A stretch of DNA of 64,000 nucleotides, from positions 42,446 to 106,445 of the forward strand of contig NZ_JALXBK010000107.1 of the NCBI RefSeq assembly GCF_026991475.1, in the 5' to 3' direction. Positions 18,797-28,375 of the stretch are shown one piece after another. The notes beneath the pieces were generated by a model, which did not search any database, was not told where the DNA came from, and saw only the letters and a program-made list of their open reading frames with translations. This DNA is from Sulfurimonas sp. (lineage in GTDB: Bacteria > Campylobacterota > Campylobacteria > Campylobacterales > Sulfurimonadaceae). The stretch's first letter is position 1; the number at the start of each line of letters is the position of its first letter. A program made the translations under genes and the position numbers.

Positions 18797-19510
18797 TTAT
18801 TTTCCTAAAATTCTATCTAATACTTGCTCGTAGGCAACTGTTAATCCACCAAGACCTTGACGAAATCTGTCTTTATCCATCTTCTCACCACTCTGTATGT
18901 CCCAAAAACGGCAGTTGTCAGGTGAAATCTCATCTACTAAGATGATGTTTCCATCTTTGTCTTTTCCAAATTCAAGTTTAAAGTCAACAAGATTAAGACC
19001 TTTGTCTGCAAAATAAGGTTTTAAAATGTCATTGACTTGTCTTGCCATGCGACGGAGCTTGTCAAGTTCATCTTGATAATCTACAAGTCCTAAAATAAGC
19101 GCGTGTTGGTCGTTGAGTTTTGGATCACCTAGTGCATCATTTTTGTAGTCAAATTCCACTAATGTGAATGGTAAAACTGTTCCATCTTCTATGCCAAGGT
19201 TACGAGTTAGTGAACCAGTAGCGATGTTGCGTACGATAACTTCAATCATAATTACATCAACTTTTTTATGGAGCATATGGTTGTCATCCAACATTTTTAC
19301 AAAGTGAGTTGGAATACCTTTGGCTTCAAGCACTTTAAAAAGCTCTGTTGAAATTTTATTGTTAAGCGCACCTTTACCTGCTTCGCTTGATTTTTTTTCA
19401 CCGTTAAACGCAGTTAAATCATCTTTAAATTCTGAGATAACTAAGTTTTCATCATCTGTAAGATATAATCTTTTTGCTTTACCTTCGTAGAGTAACTCTC
19501 TTTTTTGCAC
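18797..19510 (-). CDS. purC: SAICAR synthetase
   Basis: Phosphoribosylaminoimidazole-succinocarboxamide synthase, which joins aspartate to CAIR in purine synthesis. The 237 residues begin with [17 protein letters not shown]. They contain [12 protein letters not shown], the [11 protein letters not shown] segment, and the C-terminal [12 protein letters not shown] motif. This is the short bacterial form. It is followed at once by purS and purQ, and lies five bases after the protease gene, so the group is probably one transcript from the promoter upstream of ctp. Confidence 0.96.
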   Translation of the reverse strand: MQKRELLYEGKAKRLYLTDDENLVISEFKDDLTAFNGEKKSSEAGKGALNNKISTELFKVLEAKGIPTHFVKMLDDNHMLHKKVDVIMIEVIVRNIATGSLTRNLGIEDGTVLPFTLVEFDYKNDALGDPKLNDQHALILGLVDYQDELDKLRRMARQVNDILKPYFADKGLNLVDFKLEFGKDKDGNIILVDEISPDNCRFWDIQSGEKMDKDRFRQGLGGLTVAYEQVLDRILGK

Positions 19511-19515
19511 CTTTT

Positions 19516-20826
19516 CTATCCTTTTACTATAATTAATGATTTGACAATATCAACAGCTTCTTTAAGTTGAATATCTTTTTGAAGCATTTCTGGCGTTATT
19601 ATATCTTTTTTATCTTTTTTATCTTCTTTAGTTTTTTCTTTTTTGCCATCAATTTTTTGAAGTTCTTTCTTAAGGTGTTCTTTTAGGTCTGCTTCTTTAA
19701 TCATAAACTCATTTTTATGTGTTTTTACTTCGCCTGGAGCGACTACAACATCTGGTTTTACACCAACGGCTTGAATAGTTCTTCCACTTGGTAGATAGTA
19801 TCTTGCAATAGTGAGTTTAATTGCTTCTGTCTTTGAGATAGGTAAAACAACTTGCACACTTCCTTTTCCAAAAGTATTTTCTCCAACTAAAACAGCACGC
19901 TTATGGTCTTGTAATGAACCACTTACGATTTCACTTGCACTTGCACTTCCTCCATTGACTAGAACAACAAGAGGTACCTTTGTAAGCGTATTGCTCTCAT
20001 GTGCTGAATAGACCTGATTTTCATCTTTTCTTCTTCCCTTTTGAGAGACAATAACACCATTGTCAACAAACGTGTCTACCAAGCCAACTGCCTGATCGAG
20101 GAGTCCTCCTGGATTATTTCTTAAGTCAAGAATAATTCCTTTTGTTGTTCCTTTTCTTTTATTAATCTCTTTTCTCACATCTTTAACAACTTTTTTATCA
20201 AAACTTGTAACTCGTAGGTAAAGAATGTCATTATTAATTACTTTTGCGTAAACTGATTGGATTTTAATAATGCCGCGTACTATATGGATGGAGAGTGGTT
20301 TACTTGCTCCTTTACGGACAATCATTAAGTCTATTGGTGTTCCAACTTTACCACGCATAATGGAGACAGCTTCATCAATGCCCATTCCAATAGTTGATTT
20401 CTTATTGATTTTTAAAATAATATCACCAGCTTTTAATCCAGCTTTATCAGCAGGTGTTCCTTCTATTGGAGAGATAACAGTAAGTGCTCCCTCTTTCATA
20501 CCCACCGTAATACCTAATCCACCAAACTCACCATCAGTTTGTACTTTTAGGCGTTTAAAATCTTTTTGTGTAAGAAAATCTGAATGGGCATCAAGATTTC
20601 TCATCATTCCATCTAATGCTTTATCTATTAGCTGGTTGATAGTAATTTTATCAACATCATACTTTTGTACAATATTTAATACATTTGCAAACTTACTTAA
20701 TGCTTGAAGACGAGAAGTTTCATCTTGTTGCGCAGCTTTTTTTGCAGTAAGTTCTGAAGAAAAAAGCAGGGTTGAGCAGAGTGCAACAGAAAGAAATCCA
20801 AGTGAAATAATTTTTGTGTGTTTCAT
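19516..20826 (-). CDS. ctpA: C-terminal processing protease (S41A)
   Basis: Periplasmic serine protease that trims exported proteins from the C-terminus. The 436 residues have a signal peptide ([24 protein letters not shown]), an N-terminal helical region, a PDZ domain (about 100-180, [15 protein letters not shown]), and the S41 core. The catalytic serine is in [12 protein letters not shown] and the lysine in [11 protein letters not shown]. The tail (about 375-436) is Lys-rich and probably flexible. It begins the minus-strand purC-purS-purQ run and is divergent from aroK. Confidence 0.93.
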   Translation of the reverse strand: MKHTKIISLGFLSVALCSTLLFSSELTAKKAAQQDETSRLQALSKFANVLNIVQKYDVDKITINQLIDKALDGMMRNLDAHSDFLTQKDFKRLKVQTDGEFGGLGITVGMKEGALTVISPIEGTPADKAGLKAGDIILKINKKSTIGMGIDEAVSIMRGKVGTPIDLMIVRKGASKPLSIHIVRGIIKIQSVYAKVINNDILYLRVTSFDKKVVKDVRKEINKRKGTTKGIILDLRNNPGGLLDQAVGLVDTFVDNGVIVSQKGRRKDENQVYSAHESNTLTKVPLVVLVNGGSASASEIVSGSLQDHKRAVLVGENTFGKGSVQVVLPISKTEAIKLTIARYYLPSGRTIQAVGVKPDVVVAPGEVKTHKNEFMIKEADLKEHLKKELQKIDGKKEKTKEDKKDKKDIITPEMLQKDIQLKEAVDIVKSLIIVKG

Positions 20827-20857
20827 AATATACCTATATATAGTTTTTAAAAAAGAT

Positions 20858-20863
20858 ATTATA
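20858..20863 (-). promoter_or_regulatory. Candidate -10 box for ctpA
   Basis: A TATAAT hexamer on the minus strand, 32 bases before the ctpA ATG, in the divergent gap to aroK. No good -35 hexamer is seen, which is common for housekeeping promoters in this phylum. Position and sequence are seen; function is inferred. Confidence 0.45.
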
Positions 20864-20911
20864 TCAACTCTTAATAAATGGCTGTTTAAATAGCAGATAA
20901 TTTTATTTTTA

Positions 20912-20917
20912 TATAAT
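20912..20917 (+). promoter_or_regulatory. Candidate -10 box for aroK
   Basis: TATAAT followed by GCGC, after a T-rich stretch, 34 bases before the chosen aroK ATG in the gap divergent from ctpA. No clear -35 is visible, as is usual in Campylobacterota. Confidence 0.5.
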
Positions 20918-20950
20918 GCGCTAAGAATTTAAAATATGCAGGGCATAAAG

Positions 20951-21466
20951 ATGAAAAATATAGTACTAATTGGTTTTATGGGGGTTGGTAAGGGAAGTGT
21001 TGCACGAGAAGTTATTAAGCATTCCAATTATATTGCAATAGATACTGATGACCTTATTGAAAGTATGGAAAATAGAAAAATAAAAAATATTTTTGAACAT
21101 GAGGGTGAGGTATACTTTAGAAAGTTAGAAAAAAATATTGCAAAATGGCTTGAAAATAGTGTGAAAAATACATTGATTTCTACGGGTGGTGGCTTTTATA
21201 AACAGAAAAATTTAAAAAAAATAGGTATAATTGTTCTTCTGGACTCTCCTTTTGATGCAATTATCAAACGAATTAAAGAGCATCCAAACGCAGCAAGAAA
21301 GTTAAAGAAGCGTCCTTTGTTGAGTGATTTGAAAAAAGCAAAAGCACTTTATGATGAAAGACGACCTGAGTATTTAAAACTTGCAGATGTTGTTATTGAT
21401 GTTACAGATAAATCAGCGGAAGATTGCTCTAAAGAATTATTAAAAAAGGTAAAAAAACATGCGTAA
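20951..21466 (+). CDS. aroK: Shikimate kinase
   Basis: Phosphorylates shikimate in the route to chorismate, which feeds the PheA enzyme at the start of the window. The Walker A loop is GFMGVGKGS. DTDDLIE holds the shikimate-binding Asp, the STGGGF glycine loop is present, and the lid region holds KKRPLL. The start is taken as the ATG at 20951 (MKNIVLIGF, 171 residues) because a GCAGGG ribosome site lies before it; an in-frame ATG at 20936 would leave no such site. The end overlaps the thioredoxin-fold gene by eight bases. Confidence 0.93.
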   Translation: MKNIVLIGFMGVGKGSVAREVIKHSNYIAIDTDDLIESMENRKIKNIFEHEGEVYFRKLEKNIAKWLENSVKNTLISTGGGFYKQKNLKKIGIIVLLDSPFDAIIKRIKEHPNAARKLKKRPLLSDLKKAKALYDERRPEYLKLADVVIDVTDKSAEDCSKELLKKVKKHA

Positions 21467-21890
21467 ACTTATATTGGTATTTATACTTTTAACTTCGGTA
21501 GTTATGGCTTCTGAAGTTCATTGGGCGAAAGATTTTAATAGTGGAATGAAGATGGCAAAAAAGGAGAATAAACCAGTACTGTTTATTATCTCAAGTCACT
21601 CTTGTAAATATTGTCTTTTATTAGATAGAACTACATTAAAAGATTCAAAAGTTGTTGAGTCTATTAATAAGGATTTTATAGCTATCCGTTCATGGACAGA
21701 TCAGAGAGATTATATTCCTGCCGTATTAGCTCAAAACACTCCAGGCTTACCAGGTATTTGGTTCTTATTCCCTAATGGAGATCCGATGTATCAACCAATT
21801 TTAGGCTATATGAAAACAAATGCTTTTATTGGCGCTTTGGCTACTGTAAAAACAACTTTTGACAAATCTAAAAAGAGAGTAGTAAAATAA
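21459..21890 (+). CDS. Exported thioredoxin-fold protein
   Basis: 143 residues with a short signal peptide (MRKLILVFILLTSVVMA) and a thioredoxin fold. The redox motif is HSCKYC (CxxC, about residues 49-52) and the cis-proline region is GLPGIWFLFPNG. The overall type (KPVLFIISSHSC, then IAIRSWTD) is like DUF255/SoxW-type proteins that reduce periplasmic disulfides or serve cytochrome and sulfur metabolism. The partner is unknown. It overlaps aroK by eight bases and hisD by one base, so the three are cotranscribed. Confidence 0.83.
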   Translation: MRKLILVFILLTSVVMASEVHWAKDFNSGMKMAKKENKPVLFIISSHSCKYCLLLDRTTLKDSKVVESINKDFIAIRSWTDQRDYIPAVLAQNTPGLPGIWFLFPNGDPMYQPILGYMKTNAFIGALATVKTTFDKSKKRVVK

Positions 21891-23182
21891 TGATATTTGT
21901 AAAATCAACTGATAATGATTTTAGTGAAAAATTTAATGAATTGCTAAACCGCGGGAAGATGGATATTGCTCATGTAAGTGGGATAGTTGGAAATATTATT
22001 GATGAAATTAAAAATGATGGAAATAGTGCTTTAAAAGAGCATATATCTAAATTTGACCACTGGACGCCTGCATCAGATGAAGATCTGAAAATTACAACTG
22101 ATGCAATGAGCAGAGCGTATGATAATTTAGATGAAAATTTAAAAGCATCTTTGCATTTAGCTTATGATAGAATTAAAGTATATCATGAAAAACAAAAGCC
22201 AAAATCATGGTTTGATACAGAGTCTAATGGTACTATTTTAGGACAAAAAGTTACTCCTGTTGATAGTGCTGGACTCTATATTCCTGGAGGTAAAGCAGCT
22301 TATCCATCTTCATTACTTATGAATGTTATCCCTGCTCAGGTTGCTGGTGTTGAACAAATTATTGTCTGTACGCCTACTCCCGATAATGAGCCAAATGAAT
22401 TACTACTTGCTGCATGCCATTTATGTGGTGTTAGTGAAGTATATAAGGTAGGTGGTGCCTCTGCAATTGCTGCTATGGCGTATGGTACTCAAACTATTCC
22501 AAAAGTGGATGTCATTACAGGACCGGGAAATATCTTTGTAGCAACTGCAAAAAAGATGGTATTTGGTGAAGTAAATATAGATATGATAGCAGGACCTAGT
22601 GAAATAGGTGTGCTTGCTGATGATAGTGCAAATGCAAATCATTTAGCTATTGATTTGCTCTCTCAAGCAGAACATGATGAGATGGCAAGTTCGATTTTAA
22701 TTACACCTTCTCAAGAGTTGGCAGATGCAGTAAAAATTGAGATAGAAAATTGGCTGCTTAAACTTCCTCGTCAGGAGATTGCAAGAAAGTCTATAGAGGA
22801 GCGTGGTGCAATTATTGTTGTTACTAATATGGATGAAGCAATAACACTAATGAATAAAATAGCACCAGAACATCTCGAAGTTGCTACTATGAACCCTTTT
22901 GAACTCTTACCATATATTAAACATGCTGGGGCAATCTTTTTAGGTCATAACACACCTGAAGCCATTGGAGATTATATCGCTGGACCAAATCATACGCTAC
23001 CTACGGGAGGAACTGCTAAGTTCTACTCTCCTCTTGGCGTTGAGAACTTTATGAAAAAAAGTTCTATCATTGCGTTTAGTGCAAATGCAATTAATGAAAT
23101 AGGTGAAGAGTGCGCTCTTATCGCAAATACTGAAGGTTTGACTGCACACGAACAATCTGTTCGAGTAAGATTGAAACAATAA
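21890..23182 (+). CDS. hisD: Histidinol dehydrogenase
   Basis: Oxidises histidinol to histidine in two NAD-dependent steps. The 430 residues contain GLYIPGGKAAYPSS, the signature region VITGPGNIFVATAKK, IDMIAGPSE, the zinc/active-site segments SQAEHDEMA and PEHLEV, and GPNHTLPTGG. Length fits the family. The start overlaps the previous gene's stop (TAATG). A hairpin follows 10 bases after the stop. Confidence 0.97.
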   Translation: MIFVKSTDNDFSEKFNELLNRGKMDIAHVSGIVGNIIDEIKNDGNSALKEHISKFDHWTPASDEDLKITTDAMSRAYDNLDENLKASLHLAYDRIKVYHEKQKPKSWFDTESNGTILGQKVTPVDSAGLYIPGGKAAYPSSLLMNVIPAQVAGVEQIIVCTPTPDNEPNELLLAACHLCGVSEVYKVGGASAIAAMAYGTQTIPKVDVITGPGNIFVATAKKMVFGEVNIDMIAGPSEIGVLADDSANANHLAIDLLSQAEHDEMASSILITPSQELADAVKIEIENWLLKLPRQEIARKSIEERGAIIVVTNMDEAITLMNKIAPEHLEVATMNPFELLPYIKHAGAIFLGHNTPEAIGDYIAGPNHTLPTGGTAKFYSPLGVENFMKKSSIIAFSANAINEIGEECALIANTEGLTAHEQSVRVRLKQ

Positions 23183-23191
23183 AAATCTACT

Positions 23192-23226
23192 GATTACTAT
23201 AAATATATAGTCTGTTTATAGTAATC
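23192..23226 (+). terminator. Hairpin after hisD
   Basis: A perfect 12-bp inverted repeat (GATTACTATAAA at 23192-23203 and its complement at 23215-23226) with an 11-base loop, 10 bases past the hisD stop. The stem is AT-rich and no clean T-run follows. It is a probable end signal for the aroK-trx-hisD transcript rather than a textbook terminator. Confidence 0.5.
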
Positions 23227-23435
23227 ATAACTTCTTTAAATATAAGTTAAATTAATCTACACATCCCATGAAAACAATCATTTCATTCTCTCTTTTTTAT
23301 ATAAACTTTAAGTTAAGTTAGATACTATTTAGACAGTAAAATAAGTTTTTATTATGATTGATAAGAACTTCTTTTAATAACAATAAATCGTAGTTATAAA
23401 TCTTAATTAAGCTGTGATTGGCCAAAGGAGAATAT
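23227..23435 (+). other. Leader region of the molybdoenzyme operon
   Basis: An AT-rich gap of about 210 bases between the hisD hairpin and the first operon gene. It must hold the operon promoter, but no -10/-35 pair or operator stood out with confidence. The only firm element is the strong ribosome site AAAGGAG just before the ATG at 23436. Confidence 0.4.
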
Positions 23436-24074
23436 ATGCAATTAGGTTTCCTAGTTGATTTACATCTTTGTATGGGATGTAAAGGTTGTGAGATCGCATG
23501 TAAAGTGGAAAATGAAGTTCCACTAAGTACATGGAGACTTCGTGTCAAATATGTGGATGTGGGAGCTTTCCCTGAAACAAAGAGAACGTTTACACCTCTA
23601 AGATGTAATCACTGTGAAAATGCTCCGTGTGAGCGAATTTGTCCGGTGTCTGCTCTTCATTATATTGATAATGGAATTGTAAACATTGACAGCGAAAGAT
23701 GTATTGGTTGTGCTGGTTGTGTTATGGCTTGTCCATATGGAGCAATCTATATAGATCCTGAAACGCAAACTGCTGACAAGTGTACATATTGTGCGCACCG
23801 TGTTGCTTCATCTATGATGCCAGCTTGTGTTGTTGCTTGTCCTGTTGAAGCAAATATTTTTGGTGATTTAGAAGATCCTACTTCAAATATATCTATGTAT
23901 ATTCAAGATCATAGAGATGTTCAGGTTCGTAAACCAGAGAAGGGAACAAATCCTCACCATTTCTATGTTGGAGCAAGTCAAGTTAATCTGAATCCTCTTG
24001 CATCAGAAAGAGTAGAGGGATTTAGCTTATTTAATAAAATAACACATCTTCCATTAGGAGGGCACCACGAATGA
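23436..24074 (+). CDS. Respiratory molybdoenzyme, iron-sulfur subunit (PsrB/TtrB/SrdB type)
   Basis: Electron-transfer subunit of 212 residues expected to hold four [4Fe-4S] clusters. Four Cys sets are visible: CMGCKGCEIAC, CNHCENAPCERIC, CIGCAGCVMAC, and CTYC with a later CVVAC. The start is the ATG after AAAGGAG; an upstream TTG in frame (23418) is rejected because the ribosome site would then lie inside the gene. It has no signal of its own and would be carried across the membrane by the twin-arginine signal of the catalytic subunit. The next gene overlaps by four bases. Confidence 0.92.
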   Translation: MQLGFLVDLHLCMGCKGCEIACKVENEVPLSTWRLRVKYVDVGAFPETKRTFTPLRCNHCENAPCERICPVSALHYIDNGIVNIDSERCIGCAGCVMACPYGAIYIDPETQTADKCTYCAHRVASSMMPACVVACPVEANIFGDLEDPTSNISMYIQDHRDVQVRKPEKGTNPHHFYVGASQVNLNPLASERVEGFSLFNKITHLPLGGHHE

Positions 24075-24994
24075 TACATGAATCAATAGCTGCAACACAA
24101 GCAGTAGTAACTTTGGACGTACCATTACCAGACATATTTTGGGGCTGGTTTGTTACAATGAATATGTGGGCGAAAAGTATTGGTACTGGTTTAGTATTTA
24201 TGCTTTTCTTATTAATGAAAAAGAATCCCGATGAGATGAAAGGTTTAAGAACTCCAACATTAATTGTTTCATTTATTATGATGAATGTTTTCTTACTCTT
24301 TACATTGGCTGATTTACACCAACCATTTAGAATGTGGCATATATTTTTCTATCCTCATTGGACTTCAGCTATTACAGTTGGTGCATGGATGGCAACAGTT
24401 TTTGTTGGACTTGAATCTCTTATGATTGTAGTAATGCTTAGAAAAGATAAATGTTTATTAACAAAAAATTCTACAGGCTTCTTTGATAAACTCCTTTTTT
24501 GGGTAACACTGCTTGCTATTCCTGTAACACTATATACTGCAGGTATTATGGCAGAAGCTACTGCTCGTGAGTTATGGCAAATGTCAACAGAATCAGTACA
24601 GATGATTTTAGCAGCAACATTAAGTGGTTCTGCGGCTATGATCTTACTTGGTGGTTCTAAACTTAGTGATAAGACAAGACAGTTTTTTGGAGCTATTTTA
24701 GGGCTTAGTGCTTTGATGGCATTTATTATCTATATGTCAGAGTATATCTTCGGTGGAATGAAATCAGAAGAAGTTATTGCTATCTTGTCAAATATAAAAG
24801 GTGATGGTGATTATGCGACTATGTTCTGGATTGGACAATGGGTAGCTTATATTTTACCTATGTTACTTGTAGCACTTGCACGTGTTAGTAATAGTAGTAA
24901 TCTTTTAAATCTTGCATCGATGTTAGCAATCGTTGGTCTGTGGGTAATAAAACATGTTTGGCTTGTTATTCCACAATTATTATCGTTGAGTTAA
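24071..24994 (+). CDS. Respiratory molybdoenzyme, NrfD/PsrC-type membrane subunit
   Basis: Integral membrane quinone-binding subunit of 307 residues with about eight hydrophobic helices (for example IGTGLVFMLFLLM, LIVSFIMMNVFLLFTLADL, AAMILLGG, MLAIVGLWVIKHVWLVI). The DLHQPFRMWHIFFYPHWTS stretch matches the NrfD family pattern DLxxPxRxW. It would pass electrons between menaquinone and the FeS subunit. Overlap with the previous gene is four bases (ATGA), and the catalytic subunit follows 13 bases later behind AAGGAG. Confidence 0.9.
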   Translation: MIHESIAATQAVVTLDVPLPDIFWGWFVTMNMWAKSIGTGLVFMLFLLMKKNPDEMKGLRTPTLIVSFIMMNVFLLFTLADLHQPFRMWHIFFYPHWTSAITVGAWMATVFVGLESLMIVVMLRKDKCLLTKNSTGFFDKLLFWVTLLAIPVTLYTAGIMAEATARELWQMSTESVQMILAATLSGSAAMILLGGSKLSDKTRQFFGAILGLSALMAFIIYMSEYIFGGMKSEEVIAILSNIKGDGDYATMFWIGQWVAYILPMLLVALARVSNSSNLLNLASMLAIVGLWVIKHVWLVIPQLLSLS

Positions 24995-25007
24995 GGAGAA
25001 AGTATAA

Positions 25008-28000
25008 ATGTATTTACAAAGTAGAAGAACATTTTTAAAAGGTGCTGCGTTTAGCGTTGCTGGCGTAGCTATTGCAAAGGGTGTATTTACAACTGATGCT
25101 GCTGCAGAATCTGTAACGGATAGTAAGTTTACAAATACTCCTGATACACTTTCATTTTATCCTGATCAAAAAGAGTGGGATAGTTTTAAAGAGCTTGATG
25201 GAACAGATTGGAAGCGTGGTGGTATTGAACGACATGGTGTTCGTTCGGCTGAAAATCCAGATGGTATTCAAGTAAATGACTATACAATCGTTCCTACAGT
25301 TTGTTCAAACTGTGAAGCTGGTTGTGGTCTTACTGCATGGGTAAACAAGAACGATTTTGATAAGGGAGTGCTTACTGTACGTAAATATATGGGTAATCCA
25401 CTTCATACCGGTTCTCGTGGTAGAAACTGTGCAAAAGGGTACGCTGTAACATCTCAGATGTATGATCCAGATCGTATTCCATTTCCAATTAAGCGTGCTC
25501 CGGGTTCTAAGCGTGGTGAAGGTAAATGGGTTCGTGTAACTTGGGATGAAGCAATGGCTGTCATTGGTAAGAAAATGCACGATACACTTGCTAAAGGTGA
25601 TGAAGTTTCTAAAAAACAAATAATGTATCATGTTGGTCGTCCAAATGAAAATGGTTTTGGTCCCCGTGTTCCTCAAAGTTTAGGAATTGATGGTTACAAC
25701 TCACATACAAATATCTGTTCTGCAGGTGCTCGTCAAGGTACTATTCAATGGGCAAATGATGATAGAAATTCACCAGATTGGGGAAATGCAGATCTTATTT
25801 TCTTACAATCATCTCATGCAGCAGATGCTGGTCACTACTTCCAACAATCAGCAGGTTTAATTGCTGATGCAAGAAAACGTGGTGCTAAAATGGTTGTTAT
25901 TGACCCTAGAATGAGTAACTCTGCTGGTATGGCTGACCTTTGGATACCAACTTGGCCAGGAACTGAAGCAGCTCTTTATCTTTATCTTGCAAATCGTATT
26001 TTAAATGAAAAGAAAAAAGACGGTTCAGATATAGTAGATCATAAATATGTAAAAGAGTGGCTCAACTGGGATAGATTGATGGCAAATAAAGATTATCTTA
26101 AAAAGATGATTAGTTATGGCTATATCTCTAAAATGCCAAAAGATGACTCTTATGAGTCATTTATTGAGTTAGCACAAGAGCTTTATTCTCCATATACAAA
26201 AGAATTTGTTGTTAAAGAGTGTAAACTTGAAGGTATGGAGTATAAACTTGACCAACTTTGGGAACTTTTTGTTCCAGCTGGTGCTAAAATAGCTTCATAT
26301 CTATGGCGTGCAGGAGCGATCGGTCACCGTGGTGGTTGGATGAATACTCGTGCAGGTTTCTTACCTCTTGCTTTTGTTGGAGCAATGCGTGGAGATATTG
26401 GTGGTGTAGGTATGCACCATTGGCATGAAATTTCTGTTGCAGGTAAAGGTGATAAAGCTACAGTAGCTGGAAAACACCCTGCAAAAACTGATGCATGGAA
26501 TGAGTTGGCTTGGCCACCAGAGTATCCGATTTCAACATATGAAATGGGCTTTATGTTACCTCAGATTATGATGGATGACAACTGGCATGCAAAATGGACA
26601 AAACGTGGTCTTAAGATTCCTAAGGCTATTTCTGTATATATCCCAAGAATGCACAATCCATTATGGATTAATCCAGATGGTTTTAGATGGATGGAAGCGC
26701 TTAAACGTGAAGATAAATTTGAATTAACATTTAACTTATCTCCAACATGGTCTGAGACTAACTGGTACTGTGACTATGTACTTCCAGTTGGACTTGCCGG
26801 TGAGAGAAATGACCAACAGTCAACTCCATCGAAGCCAGAACAGCGTATTGAATTCCGTCAAGCAGTTCTTCGTGTTGCTGCTGAAAAATCTGGATGGAAA
26901 CCAAAAGATCCAACTCGTGCTACACTAGAAGCACATACAAAGTTTGGTCTTGGTGAAGTTTGGGAAGAGAGTGAATTTTGGCCAAATCTAATTTTCCATT
27001 ATGTAGATCCTGATGGTTCTTTAGGTATTAGAGACTACTGGGCAAGTAAAAAAGACCCATCTCGCTGTGTAACTGTACCAGAGTATTTTGATGCTGCACT
27101 TTCATTACTTCCTAGATTGAATGAAACTGCGAAGAAAATGTATAAAGGCGAAGAGTACCCTGTATATTCTTACATTAGAGATCATGGTTGTTGGACTGAA
27201 AAAACTAATGTATATAAACCTCAAGAAGAAGAACTTAAAATTGAGGGTGATTATGTTTACGCGCATGGTCATAAATATGAAAAAAATGAAGTTGAAAAAG
27301 ATCAGTTTGGTGCATTATGGGTTCAAGATGGTAAATTTATGAAATCTATAGGTATTATACAAGATAAAGAAGTATTAGGCGGTTTTCATACATTAAGTAG
27401 AAAACTTGAATTCTTCTCTGAGTGGTTAACTGAATGGAAATGGCCAGAGTATGCTATTCCTATTTATCCTAGAAATAAAGCTGAAAATGATAAAATGGTG
27501 CATCTTGTAACTCAAGTTCATCATAAACATATGAAAGGTGATAATGAATTTGCATTAAATACGATATATCGTCTGCCGTACAACATTCATACTCGTTCAG
27601 TAAACTCGAAACATCTTATGGAGATTTCACAAAATCATAATCCAATTTGGATTTACACAAAAGATGCCCAAAAGCTTGGTATTAAGCGTGGTGATGCGGT
27701 GAAAGTACAAATTGAAGATACACTCTCTGGTATTCAGAGTGGTTATTTCATCGCTATGGCAGTACCTACTGAGGCTACTCGTCCAGGTGTGCTTGCGTGT
27801 TCACACCATGCTGGTCGTTGGAAACTTAAAGATGCTGTGAAAATTCCAGGATTTGAACATACATTAGGTGTAATGAGTTTAGGTTCACCAAAAGTTTCTA
27901 TGACAAATGATGGTAAAATTGGAACTATGACGACTACTGAGGGTATTCATCCTCATGAAGCATGGCAGTTTAAAGAGTACAACAGAGACCTAGATGATAT

Positions 28001-28295
28001 CTGGTGGAATGGACTAAGTGGTGCATGGCAAAATGCTGTAGCTCCTTGTCATCCAGACCCAATTGCTGGTAATCATGGTTGGCATCAAAAAGTCATTCTT
28101 TCTAAAGCTGGAAATGATGATAAAATTGGTGATATTCATGTAAATTATGAAAACAACTTTAAGGTGTATAAGGCGTGGAGAGATCAACTGACTCGTCCAT
28201 TGACAGCGTCAGATAAATTACGTCGTCCTTACTTTATTAAGCGTCCGGTTAAACCAAGCCAAAAAGCTTATGAATTTAACATTAAAGATGTGTAA
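25008..28295 (+). CDS. Respiratory molybdopterin oxidoreductase, catalytic subunit (DMSO reductase superfamily)
   Basis: 1,095 residues with a twin-arginine signal (SRRTFLKG, residues 5-12), so the enzyme is periplasmic. A [4Fe-4S] site is formed by Cys99, Cys102, Cys106 and Cys141. The probable molybdenum ligand is Cys237 in HTNICSAG, pointing to the Cys-ligated branch (polysulfide, thiosulfate, tetrathionate, arsenate and selenate enzymes). Other family segments are VIDPRMS, WIPTWPGTEAALYL and a C-terminal dinucleotide-binding domain (about 860-1060). It is far longer than PsrA or PhsA (about 760) and nearer TtrA or SrdA in size. The order B-C-A recalls SrdBCA. Substrate cannot be assigned from sequence alone. 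Confidence 0.88.
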   Translation: MYLQSRRTFLKGAAFSVAGVAIAKGVFTTDAAAESVTDSKFTNTPDTLSFYPDQKEWDSFKELDGTDWKRGGIERHGVRSAENPDGIQVNDYTIVPTVCSNCEAGCGLTAWVNKNDFDKGVLTVRKYMGNPLHTGSRGRNCAKGYAVTSQMYDPDRIPFPIKRAPGSKRGEGKWVRVTWDEAMAVIGKKMHDTLAKGDEVSKKQIMYHVGRPNENGFGPRVPQSLGIDGYNSHTNICSAGARQGTIQWANDDRNSPDWGNADLIFLQSSHAADAGHYFQQSAGLIADARKRGAKMVVIDPRMSNSAGMADLWIPTWPGTEAALYLYLANRILNEKKKDGSDIVDHKYVKEWLNWDRLMANKDYLKKMISYGYISKMPKDDSYESFIELAQELYSPYTKEFVVKECKLEGMEYKLDQLWELFVPAGAKIASYLWRAGAIGHRGGWMNTRAGFLPLAFVGAMRGDIGGVGMHHWHEISVAGKGDKATVAGKHPAKTDAWNELAWPPEYPISTYEMGFMLPQIMMDDNWHAKWTKRGLKIPKAISVYIPRMHNPLWINPDGFRWMEALKREDKFELTFNLSPTWSETNWYCDYVLPVGLAGERNDQQSTPSKPEQRIEFRQAVLRVAAEKSGWKPKDPTRATLEAHTKFGLGEVWEESEFWPNLIFHYVDPDGSLGIRDYWASKKDPSRCVTVPEYFDAALSLLPRLNETAKKMYKGEEYPVYSYIRDHGCWTEKTNVYKPQEEELKIEGDYVYAHGHKYEKNEVEKDQFGALWVQDGKFMKSIGIIQDKEVLGGFHTLSRKLEFFSEWLTEWKWPEYAIPIYPRNKAENDKMVHLVTQVHHKHMKGDNEFALNTIYRLPYNIHTRSVNSKHLMEISQNHNPIWIYTKDAQKLGIKRGDAVKVQIEDTLSGIQSGYFIAMAVPTEATRPGVLACSHHAGRWKLKDAVKIPGFEHTLGVMSLGSPKVSMTNDGKIGTMTTTEGIHPHEAWQFKEYNRDLDDIWWNGLSGAWQNAVAPCHPDPIAGNHGWHQKVILSKAGNDDKIGDIHVNYENNFKVYKAWRDQLTRPLTASDKLRRPYFIKRPVKPSQKAYEFNIKDV

Positions 28296-28302
28296 ATTCT
28301 AG

Positions 28303-28332
28303 ATTAAAGCCCACTTCAAGTGGTGCTTTAAT
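28303..28332 (+). terminator. Hairpin between the catalytic subunit and chaperone genes
   Basis: ATTAAAGC-CCAC pairs with GTGGTGCTTTAAT around a TTCAA loop (12 bp, one bulged base), just after the molybdoenzyme stop. A short AT-rich run follows but no pure T-tract. It may be a partial terminator or an mRNA end-protecting hairpin that lets the abundant enzyme subunits be made in excess over the downstream chaperone. Confidence 0.55.
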
Positions 28333-28375
28333 ATAATTTTCAAATATAGAAACTTCCCATAAAGGTACATTATTT

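Noticed and set aside
25008..28295. Firm call as polysulfide reductase PsrA
   Set aside because: Domain type agrees, but the length is over 300 residues greater than PsrA and the operon order differs. The substrate was left open.
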